Source of the DNA: Ministeria vibrans ATCC 50519
Lineage: Eukaryota; Opisthokonta; Filasterea
Direction of reading: 5' to 3'
Length of the DNA: 28,378 nucleotides
Assembly: GCA_943704425.1 (NCBI GenBank)
Contig: CALSCP010002215.1
Location: forward strand, 1-28,378
The position numbers were made by a program, and so were the translations under genes. The notes under the pieces are model-generated. The model searched no databases. It was not told the origin of the DNA and saw nothing but the letters and a program-made list of their open reading frames with translations. Of the stretch, positions 18,809 through 27,872 are shown piece by piece (position 1 is the first letter of the stretch; each line of letters begins with the position of its first letter).

Positions 18809-19649
18809 CTAACATGTGTCTTCAATGACATCGATTGTCTGCAGGTTAGTGGCAAGTCCCTTTAGGCGGTTCAGGAGAGACAGGCAGATGTGCGCAAGCG
18901 GTTGGTTAAGATTAAGAGATGACTCGATATGCGTCACGCTCGCAAGGCCGTTGATATCAGTCAACACGGCGTTACTGTGTATGGAAATATGACCGCCGAT
19001 GGTCGTGAGGTTGGCAAGGCCATTGAGATCAGTCAACACGTTGTTTGAGGTGACAAGAAGCGGTCCGCCGATGGACGTGACGCTCGAAAGTCCATCAAGA
19101 CTGACGAGTTTGCTGTTGGAACTGAACTGAATCGACCCACCAAAGAAAGTGATTCCGGACAATGCAGCCGTATTGGTAATATAAGTCTCGCGAATGGTGA
19201 GAGACCCTCCAATAAAAGTGACGCCCGCTAAACCATCAAGGTTTGTGATGTTACCGCCTGCGGAAATGGTGACAACGGTCAAAACTTTGATATTTTGAAT
19301 GCCCTTCATAGCATCCACCACTTCTTGACGGCTGGCTGCAAGGCTATTGATCAGGTGACTGCCACTCGCAGCAAAACATTCGCATTTCTCAACGATTTTT
19401 TCGTCCACCGTGTTTTCCGTTGCCAGTTTCGCCCCGTCGGCGTAAACGTCGCCGTGAACCATGAGGGAGCCGTTCACAGACGGTGTCATCACGATGTCGC
19501 CGCCCACATTCATTCTAGGGCGCGGAGATGAGCAAAATAAACACAGCATATTCTTGTCACACTCACATTTCCGTATTCTGGGCGTTCGAACCGATACAGA
19601 GGATGGTCATGAAGACAACGTGGACAAAGGGGCGAGAGAAAACCTTCAT
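18809..19649 (-). CDS. Secreted protein with L-domain-like (leucine/glycine) repeats, paralogue 1
   Basis: Exon 1 at 19649-19567 encodes a signal peptide (MKVFSRPFVHVVFMTILCIG, cut near SNAQ). A 52-nt intron (GTGAGT...CCCTAG, phase 2) precedes exon 2 at 19514-18809; 262 aa in all. The mature N-terminus carries a module shared with the gene at 21170-22032: IMNVGGDIVMTPSVNGS, GDVY, KLATEN, VDEKI, then C-x-C. After it come four to five repeats of about 23 residues of the type LTDLNGLANLTTIGGHISIH, the pattern of receptor L domains or short beta-helices. It ends at a terminal Cys (EDTC). Likely extracellular binding or surface adhesion; the ligand is unknown. The two paralogues share exon structure and intron phase. 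Confidence 0.75.
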
Positions 19650-19699
19650 CTCGTATTTGAATGAAAAATCTGAAGTGATTCTGAACTCTGAAGGAAGAA

Positions 19700-20255
19700 G
19701 TGGTGAAAAAGTGAAGACGCGCGACGGCGAGCCCGTGGTGGAGGCCGGCCCGGCGCCCGGCGGCGCGGGACACCCGCTGTGTGCGGCGCTGCCTCAGAAA
19801 CTATTTTCTTCCCCACACTGTTCGGTCGATGGCGGTGTCTTTACCATCTCCCGTTCTTGCCGGCGACGTATTGGACATCCGCATAACAGCCCAACAAAGT
19901 CCTGGACCCTCTACCGGTAACAACTCGGTCCTACGTCTATCCACGAGCTCAGTTCCCCAGTTATTCGACGATCCCTCCATGGCTGTATTTCATATGTCGG
20001 CCGGCTCTGTCGTCATCTCGGTGAATTGGCCTGCACGCTCTGAGCGAGGGAATGCATGCTGCGGTGCGGGCTCGCACACTCCCACTGGAGTATGTGTGCT
20101 CAGAGGATCTGGTGGGCCGGTGGTCGCGCATGTCTCATCCCAATCCAGCCGCCACTGTGTCTGCAGTGTGGCGTATGTTCTCGTTTCTCAAACACTCTCA
20201 TCCCGACCACTCTGCACAGTCCTCGACGTCGGCTACGGCATCGTGTCCCACATTG
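19700..20255 (+). pseudogene. Degenerate plus-strand coding traces
   Basis: Coding-like segments in different frames: DVLDIRITAQQSPGPSTGNN and SVPQLFDDPSMAVFHMSAGS (about 19868-20020), then, from about 20030, LHALSEGMHAAVRARTLPLE and SEDLVGRWSRMSHPNPAATV up to a stop at 20256-20258. The shift occurs near 20022-20030 with no GT-AG intron. The part before 19800 is GC-rich. Best read as a decayed gene of unknown family. Confidence 0.3.
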
Positions 20256-20496
20256 TGACATCATCCCTGTGTGTACTCCAAAGAACAGCACAATATTGTG
20301 ATCCAAATCAAACCATGAATTTTCAATCAGTCAATGTATGGACTTTGGTATGACAGTTCTTTACAGGGCCAGTGCCCAGTAGTGACTACCTAGTGACTAG
20401 TGACTATTGACTCAGTAGTGAGGCCAGTATTGCGTCTAGCGCGTTGAGCGGGGCTGGGATCAATAAAAATAAAATAAAACGGGCTGTCGGCGAAAA

Positions 20497-20632
20497 CGAA
20501 AAAACAACACATCTTCGTCCCCAACGCCCATTTTCAACATTTTGTAGGCTAAAAAACAACATTCACCTAAAGGCATTTTTATCACATTCTGAACAACCTT
20601 TCTCTGTGGTACGTTAGGGTTCAGGCCGAAAC
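20497..20632 (+). repeat. Dispersed repeat, copy B
   Basis: The diverged partner of 14475-14610, same orientation. It lies about 240 bp past the degenerate coding traces, much as copy A follows the small CxxC frame. Confidence 0.7.
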
Positions 20633-20847
20633 GGGTGGGTAGGATAGAATGGCCAAAATTGTATCGCTTTGAGGGATTTTCTGTTTTGTTTTTTGGGATT
20701 CACAATTGGATTCGTTTTTACTTCAACTTAAGTTTAAATTTCTTTCTCCCCATTTACGAATCGTACACGGGGTCCGTCATTTCATGGAGTGGCACAGACA
20801 CATGTGCTCCCTGGCGCTTCCGACGATAGTACAGGACTGCACTCACG

Positions 20848-21107
20848 ATGCCTGCCATCCAGTCCGTTACGACTCACCCAATGTTGTGCCTCGACGAGCG
20901 TCTGCGCCTGCAGCCCATCACGCCTGAGCACAAGCAGCGCATCGACGACATGATTGGACGAAACGACGACAAGGGCACGACGCGTCCATGTCGCTCAAGG
21001 AGCTCATCTACCTGTGCGTCGCTGGCTGGCAGATGCTCTACGGCCCCGCCGGCGTCAAGTCCGGGCGCATGGCGGAGCTGATGGAGCTGGTTGATATTTC
21101 CCGATGA
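20848..21107 (+). pseudogene. Small hypothetical protein with a 1-nt frame break
   Basis: The frame from the ATG at 20848 (MPAIQSVTTHPMLCLDERLR, then LQPITPEHKQRIDDMIGRND) reads well to about codon 45. A second frame from 20988 (MSLKELIYLCVAGWQMLYGP, then AGVKSGRMAELMELVDISR) then continues to the TGA at 21105-21107. Joined, this would be about 86 aa. No intron signals lie between them, so a single-base indel at about 20980-20987 is likely. The family is unknown; the strongly coding second half argues that the gene was functional recently, or that the break is a sequencing error. Confidence 0.5.
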
Positions 21108-21169
21108 ACGAAGAACTTCTTCTACACAATCTTCTTGCTTTCAAAGTAGCCATTTCTTTCATTATGGCG

Positions 21170-22032
21170 TTAGCAGGGGTCTTCACGCACGTCCAAAACG
21201 CCCGGCGATGATACAAATGATTTCAGACGGGTCATTACGCTTGAGCAGATGAAGGCATTAGGATTTCGGTCAATATCCAATAGTGTTCCCCCTGTTATGT
21301 TTTGAATTCCTGAGAGTCCGTTGAGGTCTCCAAGTAGCGGATTGCTGACAATTGATACACCACCGACAGTCGTTAGATTACGAAACCCATTCAAGTCTTG
21401 GAGATTGGCGTTCGACTTCACAACCAGCGTTCCCTCAATTTTTCGGAGACTTGGAAACGACCCATTCAGCGTCAGGAGAGAGTCAACACTGTTAAACTCT
21501 AGTGCGTTTCCCACAGCAGAAAGTCCAGAAAACAAATCCAGAGCATAGAGAAAATTAACTCTTACTGACGTATCGAAGACCTGAAGGGTTCTGCCAACAG
21601 ATGTAATCTTGGTGAACAGTGGAGAATCGATTTGAGTGTTGAGATTGAGACTACCGATGGTTTCAACGGTTGAAAATCGAGAAAAAATTTCTAAGGACGT
21701 TTGAGAGTCGATATGCAAATCTGCAAACACAGCACTGACAGCAGTGCCACCAGAAGGGGCAGAACAGTCACAGTTTTGCGTGATTTTTTCGTCAACGACA
21801 TTTTCCGTGGCCAGTTTTTGCCCACGAACATAGACATCGCCACCAGTCATCACAGAACCATTCGCAGTAGGGGTCATGACGATGTCACCGTCCACATTCA
21901 TACTACAGTAGACCAAGGCGTGAGAAAATCATGCGTGGCGTTTTTTGCTTACATTTCAGCGTTATTGGCATTGGCATGGCCACAGAGAAGGCTCACAAGG
22001 ACCAGAACGAGGAGCACAGCAGTAGCGTTCAT
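21170..22032 (-). CDS. Secreted protein with L-domain-like repeats, paralogue 2
   Basis: Exon 1 at 22032-21953 is a signal peptide (MNATAVLLVLVLVSLLCGHA, cut near NANN). A 50-nt phase-2 intron (GTAAGC...CTGTAG) leads to exon 2 at 21902-21170; 270 aa. The mature start repeats the module of paralogue 1: IMNVDGDIVMTPTANGS, GDVYVRGQKLATEN, VDEKI, then C-x-C. It is followed by L-domain-like repeats (LRKIEGTLVVKSNANLQDLN, GLSGIQNITGGTLLDIDRN) and ends in a terminal Cys (EDPC). The repeat part is more diverged than the N-terminal module. Likely secreted or surface-anchored; the function is unknown. Head-to-tail with paralogue 1, about 1.5 kb apart, so probably an old tandem duplication. Confidence 0.75.
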
Positions 22033-22607
22033 TTTTCAGTCGATTTTGTGAATAAAAAACTGAATTCTTCTAAAAAAAATCAACAATAAGAAAAGAAATA
22101 GAGAGGGGAGCGTTAAAAAAATCAGCCCCAGCAACACGCGAGTGACAAGAGTACACATTTGCTGCCTCGTAGAACGCTCAGGAGAGACTGAAAAACAGAG
22201 TCAGGAGACAGTTGAACCCTTTCTTTTGAAGTTTTTTCGGGGGCCGACGAACGACATTCCTTGCTTAAGCTGAGTCACACAACTAAATATGGGTACACCC
22301 TGTCGTAACATGACTATGCACTGCGGACTGCGGACTGCGGAGGATCGCAGCCGTAATATTGATGTCAAATTCAAGAAACCAGACGCTCACAAGGATTGAG
22401 TGGGCTCTTGATAAGGAAATAGACGTTCATATTCGGACATTTCCCTCTTTCACCCACTCTCCAATTCTCTCCCTCAGGCCCATTATAGCAAGGGTGCACT
22501 GGTGCTAACGATCGCAGAAAAGTCGAAAAAATGGGAAAATCCCGTGACGTGACGTGGCGCTTTGACTTTCCTTATTGTGTTTGCCGAATAGCGGGTGCTG
22601 GGTAAGG
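22033..22607. other. Gene-free upstream region of the secreted paralogue
   Basis: No convincing frame. A short tandem (GCGGACT repeated about three times at 22322-22340) and A-rich runs near 22050-22115 are visible. Confidence 0.4.
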
Positions 22608-22689
22608 CACAGTCCAGGCAGATCATACGACCCTCTTGCAGACCGGGAATCGAACACGCAATAGAAATCCAGGGTTTGCAAAAAAAAAA
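22608..22689. repeat. Short A-tailed repeat, copy 1
   Basis: About 72 bp starting CACAGTCCAGGCAGATCATA and ending in a run of about ten A. It recurs 155 bp downstream with only a few changes. GGGAATCGAAC is a B-box-like sequence on the minus strand, but no tRNA cloverleaf forms. Confidence 0.65.
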
Positions 22690-22762
22690 CGAAAAAAGGA
22701 CGCTCAGGACATCACGCGAAACGCAGGGCCTTCAGCACCCCCCGTTCACACTATCAGTTTAC

Positions 22763-22844
22763 CACAGTCCAGGCAGATCATACGACCCTCTTGCGGACCG
22801 GGAATCGAACAGGCAATAGAAATCCAGGGTTAGCAAAAAAAAAA
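22763..22844. repeat. Short A-tailed repeat, copy 2
   Basis: Near-identical direct copy of 22608-22689, including the terminal A run, which suggests retroposition (SINE-like) or a tandem duplication. Confidence 0.65.
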
Positions 22845-22927
22845 CCGAGGACAGCACCCACACGGAATCACAGCTCTTCGGCGTCGTACACCCTTCCCCA
22901 ACACACTAAACATATACACACCTAACG

Positions 22928-23042
22928 CGTGCACGCAGAAAACAGCCCTCCAAATTGCATTGCTAACATTTGGTCATGCATGCCTCACGAACACAGCGAA
23001 GGGAACACGCGCACTGAATCAATGTTACACGCTATAGGTACG
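22928..23042 (+). repeat. 115-bp exact duplicate, left copy
   Basis: Identical base for base to 27411-27525, same orientation. It lies 184 bp outside the left inverted repeat of the Harbinger element. Confidence 0.9.
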
Positions 23043-23226
23043 TACTATTCGGTAATCTTCTCTGCAGAACGGGAACTGAGAACAGAAAAGCAGTGACTTG
23101 AGCGTCAGGATTGTGAGGATTCCCCCCTCACTGCAGGGTTGTTACGTTCAAAACATGGTTTGAACGTGTTTTGATCTTTCAAAACATGTTTTGTTTTGTT
23201 TTGGTTTGTTTTGAAACCCCTTGCGG

Positions 23227-23251
23227 ACCTTTCGATTCTGCTAAAAATTCT
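23227..23251 (+). repeat. Left terminal inverted repeat of the Harbinger element
   Basis: 25 bp, the exact reverse complement of 27385-27409. Confidence 0.85.
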
Positions 23252-23662
23252 GAGAATCGATTTTAGAATTCTACTTTTTTCTCTAATTAACTTTGGAGGC
23301 TCGCAGAATCTTAGGCACGCCTCCCCAAGCGGCGTCGCGTGTCACACACCCATAGGTGACCTTATGTACACCATGTCGCATCGCAGTCTACTCGAAAATT
23401 GAACATGGCGAGCGGTGAGTGGGTGTTGAAATTCCAAATTCTACAATTTCATTGTGACAGAATTCCACCATCTGACACTCACATCCGACCAATACGGTAA
23501 TTTCATGTGGGGTGCAGGAAGATGCAGTCTTTTAATGAATGATTCTGTTGTTTTTGAGACCGATTCTAGAATTTGGTGATCTCCTCTCAATTCTGCTGTT
23601 TAACAGTTATTCTTGCCATTCCTCTTGGAAGTGAGTTCAGTACACAAAATAATCCCTGTACC

Positions 23663-25683
23663 ATGGCAGAAACACGCGAGAAAGTAGGTCTTTTACGAGT
23701 TTTCGGGTTTAGGTTTTCGTTTTTTGGCGCGCTCTGTAGTTCTCAATCGTTTACGTGTTTCTGCTGCTTGCGTGACCCACTGTCTCTCTCGAATAGGATG
23801 CATCGAGTGGGGTCGCGTCGTGTTCGGGCGGAGAAACGTGTGTTGAAGAGGACAACACTGCGTTTGGCGTTGAAATCTTTCCAACTGTGTTTGGACCTCT
23901 TTTTCTTCCCGAAACACAGCCACAAGACGATGTCGAAGAGATAAGGTCGATCATGAAGAATGTAAAGAAGATGAATAAGCACTTCGCGCGGCGAATGACG
24001 AGTTCGGTGCTCACGGACATCTACACGGCGACGAAACGTCCGTTTACGACGGTCTGGGCATCGCGTCTTGTTAGCGAAGGCCGCGGCAAAGGTCGCGGCC
24101 TCATGCCCGCTCCATACACCAGCTACATCGAGAGGCCAGCCTATGTGCTCGCGGACGACACGGAATCGCGCATGAACAGCGACGAATATCTCTATCAAAC
24201 GCTGAAAATCAGCAGGCAACATTTTGATGAGATTGTAGAGGCTGTAGAACGGTATTTGCAAAATGTTATGCATTTAGCGACACGTCCATATACGCAGGAC
24301 TTCTGATGAACTATTATTTATTTTAGAATGGACGATTTGCGTCGAAAGAGTGGCTCTCTGCCGCCAAGAAGAGGGAAGTCGAAGTATACTTTCGCGGAGC
24401 AGGTAAAACAATATAAAATATTCTTGTTGCTTACTCTGTTTCATATCCCCAGGTCTTTATCTCTCTGCATCACTTTCAAAAGGTGTCGTATCCTCAGTTG
24501 GGCGCGAGATTTAATATTCAGGTCAGTACTGTCTCCTCTTACTTTCTTCGGACGGTTTTGGCTCTCGCCTCACTCAAGTCGGCGTATATTGTGTGGCCCA
24601 CTCGAGATCAACGAAATGATGCTCACCGAGCACTGGCTGCAACGACGAATAGTGATAGGTTGAGGGAGTTTGGGGTGTGGGGATTCTTGGACGGTACACT
24701 GACAAAGGTAATTTCATCAATTATTATTGTAGCAACGTACTGCTAATTGATTTTGCCTCTCAGATTGGGCAGCCTGGTTGGTGTGATGCGTCGCACGACG
24801 TGACGTACACCAACTACTTAACTGTTCATCACCTCAAAGGGAGCGGATTTTTTCTTGGATCTATGGTTGTTGTGATGCCAGACGGCTCCATTGTGTAAGC
24901 TATCAGCAGTACCTTGCAGTTGCAATTGCAATTTGTTTCCTTGTCTCTCAGAATATATTATTTATTCTTTATAATAATATATTATTATTAGGTTTTCGTC
25001 GACGGGATTCCATGGCTCAATGCACGATCGGACAATTGTCAAGCAACTCCTTCATGTGTTCGAGCGAGGTGCGGTGAACCCATCGACGAATGAGCGATAT
25101 TTTGAGGATGACGAAAACATTTTGGGGGACAAAGGTAACTTTCTATTCTACTCTGTTCTATTACCATACCAGATTTACTTCGAATTCGCGCAACCGTAAT
25201 ATATTCCTGGTTAATCATGTAGGATTTTACACCAAGTTTGATGAGGTCACCAGTCTCGAAACGCTGCAACAGAAGAGAGACGCGGTAGGTTACTCAAACT
25301 CGACATGATTATGAGAGAATTTGAAGCCCTTGGGCTCGACCGTACCCTTCAAATTTAAACGTGTTATGTTAATTTAGGCGAACGACTTCCAAACGAGTAT
25401 TATCGGCATGTTGAAAGGGAATGTTCGCACAACCGATTTTTCTCCTCACGTTGCGGCAGATTATGAAGAGGAAGAAGGACTTCTTTGTCCTGCTCGACTC
25501 GCTGTAGAGCAGACATTTGGACAGTGTGGTTCTTTGTTTCCTTTGTTGAGGAACATGAAACAGACATGCCATTCAGTTGGTATGACAGGTGACATTGTGG
25601 GCGCTATTTTCGTCTTGTTTATGATGTGGTTCGAGGACTTGAAACAAACAAATGAGACCCTACTCGCGCACGTCGAAAAATGA
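23663..25683 (+). CDS. HARBI1-like DDE transposase (PIF/Harbinger)
   Basis: Eight exons: 23663-23683, 23797-24251, 24327-24402, 24453-24707, 24764-24894, 24992-25134, 25223-25284, 25378-25683. All introns are GT-AG and in phase, giving 482 aa with no internal stop. Features in order: an N-terminal acidic part; a helix-turn-helix segment (RKSGSLPPRRGKSKYTFAEQ, then YPQLGARFNIQVSTVSSYF); the first catalytic Asp in FLDGT (D264); FHGSMHDRTI (D325), the Harbinger GSxHD block; LGDKGFYTKF (D359); and ARLAVEQTFG with E425. The enzyme would cut and paste the element between its inverted ends. The D359-E425 gap of 65 residues is longer than the roughly 48 usual for the superfamily, so either the lineage is diverged or an exon boundary is off. 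Confidence 0.8.
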
Positions 25684-25765
25684 AAAAAAAACTATTATTA
25701 TTGTCATGAGACAGTCAGAGACACTTGATCAGAACAATAACACACAGTAAAGAAAGTTTACTTGA

Positions 25766-27058
25766 TCACTCGTCTGTGGATGAACGTTTCGACACCCATT
25801 CTGACTGCAACATATCAAAAAAACGCCCGAGTTGGCCGCTCAGCTCACTCAAAGCATCTGCGGTCCTCTCAAACGCCACTGCGGAGCGCTCTTGTGCAAC
25901 TGCAGTCCTCTCCTGCGCCACGACGCTCTTCGCTAGTTGCGCACCCGTCACTTTTGCGTGTGCTTCTTGCAACTCCGTTGATTTTGTGTTTCTCTCGACA
26001 ATGCTTGCAGCGGCATCCTCCGTGGCAGCAGCAGCCTTCAGTTTTGCTTTGGCAGCAGCCTCACGTCGTTGAAGTGTCACGGCAAGCTTTGCGCTTGTAT
26101 TCTTCTTCTTCGTCGTGTCGGTCGCTTCGGCTTGCCTCTTTCTCTTGTTTGCCTCCCGCGCAACAACGTCTTCCATTGTCTCCATGCTATCCATCATGCT
26201 CACTCCCTCTAAGGTGATATCATCCACTACATAAAAGTACTCTTAAAAAGAAAAGGTTCGATTGATCATTGATCTCTTACTCTCACAAAGTTTGTCGTAA
26301 AGTAAGATATTAGAATCTCCCTTTTTCGTCTTTGAAATCTTCTCTCGCTCCACCGCGCGCTTCTCCGGCGACTTTGGCCTCTTCCAAGTGTACACAGACG
26401 AGCCTCGAATCGACGACCGTTGGTTGCGTACTCGACTGTCGTTGATACTCTGATGTTTCGATCGAATATCCACATAACTGTCATCAAAGCGAAGGAGACA
26501 CCTAAGAAAGTGCGCAACTGAAGCAGAAACATAAAATTAATGTCTGATACATCTTCCTCTATGTTACGTACTTTGAAGATCGCGCTTTGAGTCGATGTCG
26601 ATCACACTCTCTAGCTCCCACCGCGCCACGCAATCGTTGAACGTTGAGACTCTGAGAGTGAGGTTTGCAGCCTCGAGCAGGGCTACTTTGCTCAAGGTGC
26701 ACCAAGCCATATTACCGACAGTTTCATACGGCCACTTGAAATGCGCGATCCCGGTTGCCGCTTCGCTCTCCATTTGCAATGTGCTCGCGGTCTTTGTTGT
26801 TGTCGTTGTTGTTGTCGTTTGAGTAGGTTTCGTCGTGGAAGCGGCCCGTGTCGGTGGAGAAGAGGTAGAATTTGTTGTTTTGGCGCGCTTTTTGGTGTGA
26901 TGAGTGAACTCTTCCTCCTCTTCATCCTCTTCACCCTCGTATTCGTCCTCTTCTTCCTCTTCGTCTACATCTTCGTATTCTTCGTCATTGATATCCTCGT
27001 CGCTGTGAATACTGAGCGTTTCTTGTCGGTGTGGCGTTGTTTCTGATGTAAATGACAT
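25766..27058 (-). CDS. Harbinger accessory protein (candidate DNA-binding partner of the transposase)
   Basis: Three exons: 27058-26572, 26517-26281, 26226-25766; both introns (54 nt each) are GT-AG and phase 1; 394 aa. The N-terminus is a long Glu/Asp tract (about 28-50, encoded by GAA/GAG/GAT repeats), followed by a basic patch (KKRAKTTN) and a Thr run. The middle (FKWPYETVGNMAW ... LLEAANLTLRVSTFNDCVARWE, then DLQIAHFLRCLLRFDDSYVD) is helical with spaced Trp, which could be a diverged Myb/SANT-like domain. The C-terminus is an Ala/Glu/Lys-rich coiled coil with three 7-residue units of the VAQERTA type. Harbinger elements typically encode such a second protein that helps nuclear entry and end binding. 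Stops of the two genes lie 82 bp apart, tail to tail. Confidence 0.65.
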
Positions 27059-27384
27059 TGTCCTCTCAGGCAAGTTTTTGTCCCGTTCATCTCGACGAGT
27101 TGATGCCAGTACCGCCGCAGACAGACCAACTTCGCCTATTTCATCACTATGAAGGCGCGCGGGGGCAAGGCGACGGCCACGAGCGCTGGCAGAGGCGGCC
27201 GGGGCACTTTGAAAAAAAAAAACCGTTACTAAACCCTTCTCTCTTTGTATGTTTCACTTTTCTGATGCCGCACGAGGATGTTGGTGCTACCATCGTCGTG
27301 AAAGGGCACGAAGAAGAAAACAGAATTTTTTGTAGAATCGAAAGGCTGAATTTGCTCAGAATCGATTTCGAGAAGTGTGATTTT

Positions 27385-27409
27385 AGAATTTTTAGCAGAA
27401 TCGAAAGGT
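27385..27409 (-). repeat. Right terminal inverted repeat of the Harbinger element
   Basis: 25 bp, the exact reverse complement of 23227-23251. Confidence 0.85.
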
Positions 27410-27410
27410 T

Positions 27411-27525
27411 CGTGCACGCAGAAAACAGCCCTCCAAATTGCATTGCTAACATTTGGTCATGCATGCCTCACGAACACAGCGAAGGGAACACGCGCACTGA
27501 ATCAATGTTACACGCTATAGGTACG
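27411..27525 (+). repeat. 115-bp exact duplicate, right copy
   Basis: Identical to 22928-23042. It starts 1 bp outside the right inverted repeat of the Harbinger element. Confidence 0.9.
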
Positions 27526-27533
27526 GAGCCTTA

Positions 27534-27684
27534 GGTCAAAATGTGAAAAAAGGTCAAAATGTGAAATGCCATGGCTTATTCATCTTGTCTACCAAACTGC
27601 GAGCTAGTCATTCCTTTTTCCCGCCCCCTTCTACGCTGGTATTGAGTGTCATGTTGGGAGCACAGAGAAGGCAGGTGAGAGTGA
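27534..27684 (+). repeat. Dispersed repeat, plus-strand copy ending at telomeric repeats
   Basis: Two tandem 18-bp units (27534-27551 and 27552-27569, GGTCAAAATGTGAAA core) followed by the blocks AGTCATTCCTTTTT, GTGTCATGTTGGGAGC and AGGCAGGTGAGAGTGA. It is the inverted partner of 17165-17334. Similarity stops exactly where the TTAGGG units begin. Confidence 0.65.
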
Positions 27685-27714
27685 TTAGGGTTAGGGTTAG
27701 GGTTAGGGTTAGGG
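27685..27714 (+). repeat. Five TTAGGG units (telomere-type repeat)
   Basis: Five perfect TTAGGG hexamers followed by TTCAG. On the plus strand the G-rich strand points right, the orientation expected at a right-hand chromosome end, yet at least 660 bp of other sequence follow. It is therefore interstitial in this assembly. Confidence 0.9.
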
Positions 27715-27872
27715 TTCAGTTTTATTCATTTCTTCCTTCCCCAGCAAACTCCTGTGCGTACTGCCGGGCGTTCGTTGATCAATCTGATCGACTTTTTCAA
27801 ATTTGAAAAAGCAAAAAGAGGAAAAACATTTCGCGACTAAAGTCTCTCTTCTTCCCGGCCCCGGCGGGCTGG

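Larger units (their letters stand above)
23227..27409. mobile_element. PIF/Harbinger-type DNA transposon, apparently complete
   Basis: A perfect 25-bp inverted repeat (23227-23251 and 27385-27409, ending ACCTTTCGATTCTGC outward) encloses a 4.2-kb unit with two convergent spliced genes: a HARBI1-like transposase (plus) and a second protein (minus). This is the usual two-gene plan of Harbinger elements. A degenerate second copy of the terminal repeat lies at about 27320-27347. No TWA target duplication is evident directly outside the repeats, so the true ends may differ by a few bases. Both genes keep open frames after splicing, so the copy looks young. Confidence 0.75.

Noticed and set aside
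22608-22689. tRNA gene on the minus strand
   Set aside because: A GTTCGATTCCC B-box-like stretch is present, but the bases on either side do not form a T-stem and no acceptor or D arm pairs.
24252-24264. Frameshift in the Harbinger transposase between exons 2 and 3
   Set aside because: Using the donor at 24252 instead of 24265 restores the frame with a 75-nt intron, so no damage needs to be assumed.
27149-27232. 27-aa Arg/Gly-rich frame (MKARGGKATATSAGRGGRG)
   Set aside because: Too short, ends in an A-run, lies between the accessory gene start and the element end, and has no supporting splice sites.
27685-27714. Chromosome end at the TTAGGG block
   Set aside because: Only five units, followed by at least 660 bp of non-telomeric sequence, so it is interstitial in this assembly.
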